Source: Chrysaora quinquecirrha | Lineage: Eukaryota > Cnidaria > Scyphozoa > Semaeostomeae > Pelagiidae | NCBI GenBank assembly: GCA_014526335.1 | Contig: JACTAT010000290.1 | Location: 362,579-426,578, forward strand | DNA: 64,000 nucleotides | Reading direction: 5' to 3' | Shown: positions 57,840 to 64,000 of the stretch, in pieces | Numbering within the stretch: position 1 is the stretch's first letter | Layout of the letters: each line of letters begins with the position of its first letter | Notes under the pieces: model-generated | What the model was told of the DNA's origin: nothing | The model's database searches: none | What the model saw: the letters and a program-made list of their open reading frames with translations, nothing else | Translations under genes and position numbers: made by a program

Positions 57840-58980
57840 CGTCATCGAAGCCGTTTACAAAGCAAGATGGGAACGAACCCACGAAAAACACAGCTAAGTT
57901 GAACACACTGCATGATTTAAGAGCTTTGAAGGAATCCATGAGCGAAATGACAGGTATGTTTAGAAAATTTTTGTCTGAAGGGAACGCAACCAATAACAGG
58001 CCTGCAACGAGGACAGGCGGTGGAAGAAACGGAAAAAGGACTCAAGTAACAAAACTAGCTCTAGGAGTGACTCAGTTTCATCCTCTGACGATGATTTAAA
58101 TTCACGCCACAAGAATCGACGTAGAACATCATCCTCTTCTGCTGTAGAAAGAAATGACCGAGACACACCCAAAAAGGAAAAGCAAGATGATGCCGTGCCG
58201 GTGATGTGGCGCGAAAATCTACAGAGAAGTTGAAAAAATTACATGCTTTGTATAGGAGGCCTTCAAACTGTTCTCAGCTGATAGCCCCAAGGGGCAATAG
58301 ACCTTTGTAGATGAGGAGGAAGAAAGAGCAAAAGGAAGGCGATTACCGAATAGCACATATTCAAGAAAATGTGATTGTTGCAACCAGTGCATCTAGTGCA
58401 TAGTACAGAAATGCTTCTGAATGCAGAAATAGATTGAAAAATCAAAGCAGATGATAGGAAGCCAATTGCGAAAATTTTGTGTGACAATTCAGCATTGCTT
58501 GGACATGCAAACAGAGAATTAAGTGAAAGAAGAAGCGTTGATTTAACCATATTTAAAGCGGAGTATATAGATTTGTGTTCTGGGAAAACCTCTATAACAA
58601 AGTTGATATTTGGGGATGAATTCAACAATCAGATTATTGAGCTAAAAAAATCAAACAGTATCACCAAAAACCCTTTTAGAAGTAATGACAGCAGAGTCTC
58701 TTACAGAGGTAGATCTGATGAATCTAGCAGGAGAAGCTACTCCAATTATAATATAAACTATGGTAACAATTCCTATCATAGCTCTACACAATTTTTTTTC
58801 CTGAGGCAGGAATTCACATTTTCGAAAGAAAACAAATTACAATGTGCACAGCAAGGAGGAGAATTAATATCAACACTGTTGGAAACATCTTCAGAAATGG
58901 TGAGAAACGAATGTCAAATCATCAGTATTATTAAAATGTACATAGCATCTAAAGTTAAAAACTTTGAGGCAGGTTAATTG
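57840..58980 (+). pseudogene. DIRS-type gag relic
   Basis: Frames give LHDLRALKESMSEMTGMFRK, then a Ser/Arg-rich region, then NSALLGHANRELSERRSVDL, FKAEYIDLCSG, ITKLIFGDEFNNQIIELK and RSNDSRVSYRGRS. The LLG.AN...S..R...F...Y..LC and LFGDE motifs followed by an Arg/Gly-rich tail are characteristic of DIRS gag proteins. Frames are broken near 58,070 and 58,230. Confidence 0.75.
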
Positions 58981-60079
58981 AAGAACTATATAAAAAATTG
59001 AAAGGAAAATTTTATCTTATGTTTCTGGGGTAAACATAAAGTTTTTTGAATTATCAGAATCGGTTCTTGCTTCAGTGAAGCAATTTTCAACGCAAACCAC
59101 CTGAAACCAGCTGACACCACCTGAAACCAGCAGAAACCACCTGAAACCAGCTGTTCTCACCTCAGAACAATTAAACTTGCTGATAGGCTTTAAAAACTCT
59201 TTCGGGATTACATACTTAGTGCACCTTTAGAAACCGGGTTTCTCCAGGATATCTTAGGAGGTTCTATATTCAAAATATCAATTTTGGGTTGTTTTGAAAG
59301 CAATCTCACATTGAATGTAAGAAAAACAAATTAATTCAGCAAAGCATGCTTCTTCGGCTTGTTTATAAAATTTTGCCGCGAGTTCATCCCGTTTTTCCGT
59401 GCTTTTCTAAGACTTTTAGAATGTGGAAGGATTTTTATACTTCTTGCAATATTCCCGGGCAATGTTCATGCTGGTTGTTTATGTGTACGAGAACATTTGG
59501 AATGATTTCTCTGCAATATCAAGAAAGAAATATTTCTTACAAGAATAAGACCTTGTTCTTACAGCACATTGAGTACACAGAAGTGAATGTTTTGTGATTG
59601 ATGTTTTTGTGAATATCGGTCAATAGAATGCCAATCTGCCTTTAGCTCACAAGGTGAATGCTTTTCAGTGATGTAAAATCTGCATATAGTTGAATCTTAT
59701 TATCATGCTAATAGATGAATGCTGATCACACAGCAGCATCTTTCAACAGAAGACATTTTTCTCGAGAATATCGCACGATCGCAACACAGAGAGAAGCGAG
59801 ACCCCGGGTAGTGTAATTTAAAAGCAACACGAAGGAGACAGCCCTGCTTTCACCCCCATAGCCTTTGGCCATAAACCATGACCTGCAAACTGCAACCTGC
59901 TGATTACACCTGCCGGTTTACTTAGGACTAAATTCATTTTGCAATGGATCACAATTTAAGCATCATAGACAGTCAATCATCAGGCTTATTATTGGCCCAA
60001 GGCAGCAGTATTTAATATAACAACACGAGTACTGTTAAATCGCAGAAAGTTTACTAAAAGATATTTGAAATTGTGAAAT
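58981..60079. other. DIRS interior without recognisable reverse transcriptase
   Basis: The reverse transcriptase expected here was not found in any frame. An ACCACCTGAAACCAGCTG minisatellite of three units of 20-21 bp lies at about 59,095-59,155. The plus frame 59,346-59,597 has no domain. Confidence 0.5.
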
Positions 60080-61210
60080 GAAACAAGGAAATTGGTTATC
60101 AGCTAGCTACCCACATTCCTGGTAAACATAACATTATAGCTGATGCCGAATGAAGAAGGCAAGTTTTGTCAGCAGAGTGGATGCTTAGTAAAGATATTTA
60201 TTTGCAGATCACAAAAGAATTAGAAGTTCTACCTAAAATTGATTTATTTGCATCCAAATTGTCAAATTACTGAATATGTATCATATAAGCCAGATCCTAC
60301 TGCTTGTGCCATAGGTGGGTTTTCGTTAAATTTGAGTAAGTATGATTTTTATGCTTAAAACGTTTAAGACATTTTGTCATAAACACCAACTTGATTTGAA
60401 AAAAATATCTCATTATCATGGTATTGAGTTTATGACAGAATTGCTCAAAATAGGATTGGGATACAGTTCAACCAATACAGCTAGGTCAGCTTTGTCTTCA
60501 ATAGTATCAGTATCTGGTAATCAAACATTTGGTGAGCATCTTTGGTTAAAAGATTTATGAAAGGGATTTTTTAGTCTGGACTTTCTCTACCAAATACACA
60601 AATGTCTGGGATATTTCAACTGTTTTAACACATTAGATTTGCTTGGTTATTTCAAAGAGATAAGTTTGAAATTTCTTACTTTACGGCTGGTCATGCTTCT
60701 AGGTATTTTGGCAGGATAATGTTGCCAGACTATTCGTGCAATAAAATTGACTGGTATATCATTTGGTGACAAATGCAGAATAGTGATACCTTCGTTACTT
60801 AAACAAACATAAACCTGGTAATCATTGAGAACCTATGGAATTTCAGTGTTTTAACCTAAACCCAAAACTGTGTGTTCTTGCAAATCTAAGAAATTACATC
60901 ACAAACAATAAAGATTTCAGGAATAATGAAGATCAGTTGTTCATAAGTTATCAACATCCTCACAAACCAGTCTCAAAATCAACAATAGAAAGATTGTGCG
61001 GACAAGTAATGTCAGATTTAGACATTGATGTGAAAAATATGGCCCCCACAGCATTAGAGCTGCATCAACATTAGCAGCGAGGAAAAAGGGTGTACCATTA
61101 GCTACGATAATGTCAGCAGCAGGCTGGAAAAATGAAAGAACATTTAAAAAGCTTTATTCGAAACAGATTGAAGAGAAGCAATATTGCTCACAAATTTTGT
61201 TGTCGTAAAA
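60080..61210 (+). pseudogene. DIRS RNase H end and tyrosine recombinase relic
   Basis: RNase H tail: ATHIPGKHNIIADAE, stop, RRQVLSAEWML and LPKIDLFASKLSNY. The recombinase follows: YSSTNTARSALSSIVSV, then a decayed core, then PHSIRAASTLAARKKGVPLA and SAAGWKNERTFKKLYSKQI. The H..R motif is at 61,047-61,058 and the nucleophile Tyr at 61,155-61,157. The upstream catalytic Arg position, usually in GQRCQT, is replaced: the codons read stop-Cys-Cys-Gln-Thr. The enzyme is dead. Confidence 0.85.
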
Positions 61211-62459
61211 GAATGACAGAATAATTTTGGGTTGCTTAAATGTCATCGAGTTTGTTTTCCTGTCTTTGAATTCTCGTGAAATTGCTTGGTGACGTAATTG
61301 GAGATGACGTAGGATTTAATGACTGAACGGGCACTTTCCGCAGGGAAATGTGAAGTTTGACTGGAATTCTTTGTCATCTTCAATGGAGGAGCAAAGGAAA
61401 TATGCATGGTTTCCTAGTATTGTATGGGAAACAACAGGTCTTATCTTTAGGAAACTACTCGGTTCGTTGAAGATTGACTTAGACGCGCATGCACTGCATA
61501 TCTCATTTAATTCCTTTACTCCTCCATTGAATCCTAATCCTACCGCGGGGAGGGTGGTATCCACCCCCTCAAGCTTCTTTTGTAACTGTTCTGTTGTTTG
61601 GTGGATGTAAGCTTCCAAACCAGGCTGACTTTAAAGCTATATGTATAACATATAATGTGATACAAAAAAATTGTTATAATAATAACAATAGATCACGTGA
61701 CATTGCCTTATATGGAAAGCGGTCATGCCAAAACCACACATGCCTATTTTTATCAGTAAATCTTATCAGAATTGACTGAGTCTTAGAAAAAAGTAACCAG
61801 CAAGAAAATATATAGAAAGTTTTGGATATTTATTGATATTAAGAAAGGTTGATTTTTGACCGACCTCAATAGCATGTTTTGATTATGATGTCATAATGAC
61901 GTCATAATAGAAGTCGGAGACGCCCAATTTACCAAAATTTCTTCTGATACCTTTGCCCATGCTTGTGCAAGGTTTCCTTGCTCTTGCTCTACAGGAAAGC
62001 ATATTTTGGAGGGGGGAAACACACCCCCTTAGCTATTTGAGATCAAAATAAGCACGGTAGGATTAGGGTGAATATGACGCAAAGTTCCAATCAAACTTCA
62101 CATTACCCTGCGGTAAGTGCTTATTATATTTTAAATTTTATGCAAAGTAATGTAAAGCCGAACTGTTATGTACAGGGCCTATATGTTAGGTATAACAGTT
62201 TATATACCTATATTTTAGATATATACCCTACTACATGTCTAAGACTACTCATTACACGTTAAACTTTACGCTTGGTCTGAATATTTGTCAAATAACGCAG
62301 GGCGCAAATGCACAGGGCGCTCATAGCTACCATCAAGCTTATCATTTGAACACCTCGGTAGAGGGAGGCACAGTTGAGCTAGCAACTTAGCCAAAGTGGT
62401 ATTCGTTGAGAAAATCATATCGAAATAAATTAGCTCAAACCCACAACATTCTTAGCACA
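61211..62459. other. No gene recognised; DIRS 3' flank
   Basis: Opposing frames at 61,316-61,618 (minus) and 61,350-61,610 (plus) lack domains. GGGGAGGGTGG...CCACCCCC at 61,546-61,567 and GGAGGGG...ACACCCCCTTAG at 62,010-62,030 are local hairpins. An ATGATGTCATAATGACGTCAT palindrome is at 61,885-61,905. Confidence 0.4.
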
Positions 62460-63440
62460 TTATAATAAAAGAATGAAAGAATAAATGAAGGTTTGAATAA
62501 ATAAACGAAAAAAGGAAAGAATTGATGTTTGAATTGAATTATTGAATGAGCGAACGAATGAATTAGTCAACAAATTGATGACAGAATTAATGAGTAAATG
62601 AATAAAGAATAACTGAATGAATGAATGAATGAATGAATGGATGGATGAATGGATGAATGAATGAATGAATGAATGGACGAGTGAATGAATGAGGAAAGAA
62701 GGAAGTAATGAATGAATGAATGAATGAATAAGTGAATGAATGAATTTATAAACGAATGAATGAATGAATGCAGGAATGAATAAATGAATGAATGAATGAA
62801 TGAATGGATGGATGGATGGATGAATGAATGAATGAATGGACGAATGAATGAGGAAAGAAGGAAGTAATGAATGAATGAATGAATGAATAAATGAATGAAT
62901 AAATGAATGAATGAATTTATAAACGAGCGAATGAATGAATGAATGAATGAATGAATGAATGGATGGATGGATCAATAGATGAATGAATGAATGAATGAAT
63001 GGACGAATGAATGAATGAGGGAAGAAGGAAATAATGAATGAATGAATGAATGAATAAATGAATGAATAAGTGAATGAATGAATTTATAAACGAGCAAATG
63101 AATGAATGAATGAATGAATGAATGGATGGATGGATGAATAGATGAATGAATGAATAAATGAATGGACGAATGAATGAATGAGGGAAGAAGGAAATAATGA
63201 ATGAATGAATGAATGAATGAGGGAAGAAGGAAATAATGAATGAATGAATGAATGAATGAATGAATGGAAGATTCAATTAATAAATGATTAAACAGATGAA
63301 TGAGTGAACAGATGAAAGATAGACTGAGTTCATGAATTAAATTGGTGAGTAAATTAAGGAATGTGTGCATGAATAAATGAATGCAAAAAAAATCAATCGA
63401 TCTACCAATAACTGAATGAATCAATTAATAAACTGATTAA
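62460..63440 (+). repeat. GAAT/GGAT tetranucleotide satellite with higher-order units
   Basis: About 0.95 kb consists of (GAAT)n with GGAT blocks and recurring GAGGAAAGAAGGAAGTAATG-type inserts near 62,690, 62,850, 63,018, 63,180 and 63,219. The first four inserts are about 160-170 bp apart, showing a higher-order unit. Long Ile-His-Ser-Phe frames on the minus strand are repeat artefacts. Confidence 0.95.
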
Positions 63441-64000
63441 GAAATGAATAAAGGAGCTCGATATTAATTTGACAGTTTAAAGAATGAAAACCACATTCTA
63501 AGTATGCTCGTATTGAGCAGTAAGATAAAACTCTCTATTATAGCCCGTACCAGAGAAGGAATATCTTATCCATTTTCTGGTCCTACTTTCATTTGGGTTG
63601 GGTTGATTCTTATGATAATAAAAATATTTTAAGCTTCGGGCCCACCCAGATTTTTCAATCAAGCTCCCCCCGCCCATAGGCAAAATTTTGTGTCTTCAAA
63701 CCCCAACAAATTCTATATCATTCGATTCAAAATCTGATGCTAATCAAACTTTAATAAAAGACTTATATCTGAAAATCAAGCTATCTCCAGATATTAAGCA
63801 ATTTACTTTTCATAATTCAGGGGGTATAGTATTTTTCGAATTAGTTTTAACAATGGCTTTGAGAAACTACAGGTTTGATGCATGAAACATTACCGTTTGG
63901 GTCAAAAAGCCTGGTTGAAGAATGGAATATATTTTATTTCTTTTTACTGAGACCCGTAGAATAATTTTCGAAGTTATGCTGAATGCATCCCTTGACAAGT
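63441..64000. other. No gene recognised
   Basis: The plus frame 63,688-63,885 (with SDANQTLIKDLYLKIKLSPD) is open but unassigned and lies next to a C-rich repeat-like segment (63,640-63,690). Confidence 0.4.

Noticed and set aside
62460..63424. Large minus-strand Ile-His-Ser-Phe repeat proteins
   Set aside because: They are translations of the GAAT satellite and appear in several frames.
1..64000. tRNA, rRNA, CRISPR arrays, operons or phage genes
   Set aside because: None of the diagnostic motifs were found. Splice structure and transposon types show eukaryotic DNA.

Overview
The window is AT-rich animal DNA in which a multi-exon host gene on the minus strand is buried in transposable elements. 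The mixture suggests a cnidarian, possibly an anemone, coral or hydrozoan: decayed BEL/Pao, DIRS, CR1/L2- and RTE-like LINEs, hAT, PIF/Harbinger and Helitron/Helentron pieces, many foldback elements and MITEs, kringle exons, and GT-AG introns. The species cannot be named from sequence alone.

The main result is one minus-strand gene. I assembled it by hand from 16 exons between 51,839 (5'-most seen) and 24 (3'-most seen). At every junction the AG acceptor, GT donor and codon phase agree. The 5' end (signal peptide, start codon) was not found, and the 3' end runs off the left edge. The order of the protein is: a short linker (E1), kringle 1 (E2, 46.3-46.6 kb), kringle 2 (E3, 36.8-37.1 kb), a beta-rich segment with Gly-X-Y-like and GG-rich loops (E4-E9, 34.9-24.8 kb), a long helical segment (E10-E15) holding one Gly-rich hydrophobic stretch (E12), and a beta-rich segment ending in a CRNGG motif like the start of an EGF module (E16). 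Introns in the first part are mostly phase 1, and those in the helical part are phase 0 or 2, so the gene may be a fusion of two modules. I do not recognise this architecture. A broken third kringle exon lies in the intron at 22.15-22.40 kb.

Layout from left to right. 0-9.2 kb: exons E16-E11, with a LINE relic (1.3-2.0 kb), a foldback element (5.55-6.2 kb) and, just upstream of E11, a TA-flanked MITE (9.5-9.8 kb). 9.2-20.8 kb: one large intron with a hAT relic (10.7-11.76 kb), a BEL/Pao element with both LTRs (11.76-17.13 kb), an antisense LINE (17.1-19.0 kb) and a 1.5 kb minisatellite (19.0-20.5 kb). 20.8-37.1 kb: exons E10-E3, with the dead kringle, a layered hexanucleotide repeat (23.9-24.4 kb), a perfect 33-bp inverted repeat and Helentron-like helicase and OTU fragments (25.6-26.5 kb), and a CR1/L2-like LINE tail (27.6-28.6 kb). 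37-52 kb: Harbinger relics split by a LINE (38.3-40.6 kb), a 2.65 kb long inverted repeat with two nested MITEs (42.7-45.4 kb), E2, a 2.5 kb foldback-like element (47.45-50.0 kb) and E1. 52-64 kb: no host exon was recognised; there are simple repeats, an antisense CR1/L2-like LINE (54.9-56.5 kb), a DIRS relic (57.8-61.2 kb) and a GAAT-type satellite (62.5-63.4 kb).

No tRNA, rRNA, CRISPR array or bacterial operon was seen. All transposon coding regions carry stops, frameshifts or lost catalytic residues and look dead. All comparisons were made by eye, so family names rest on motifs rather than database searches.
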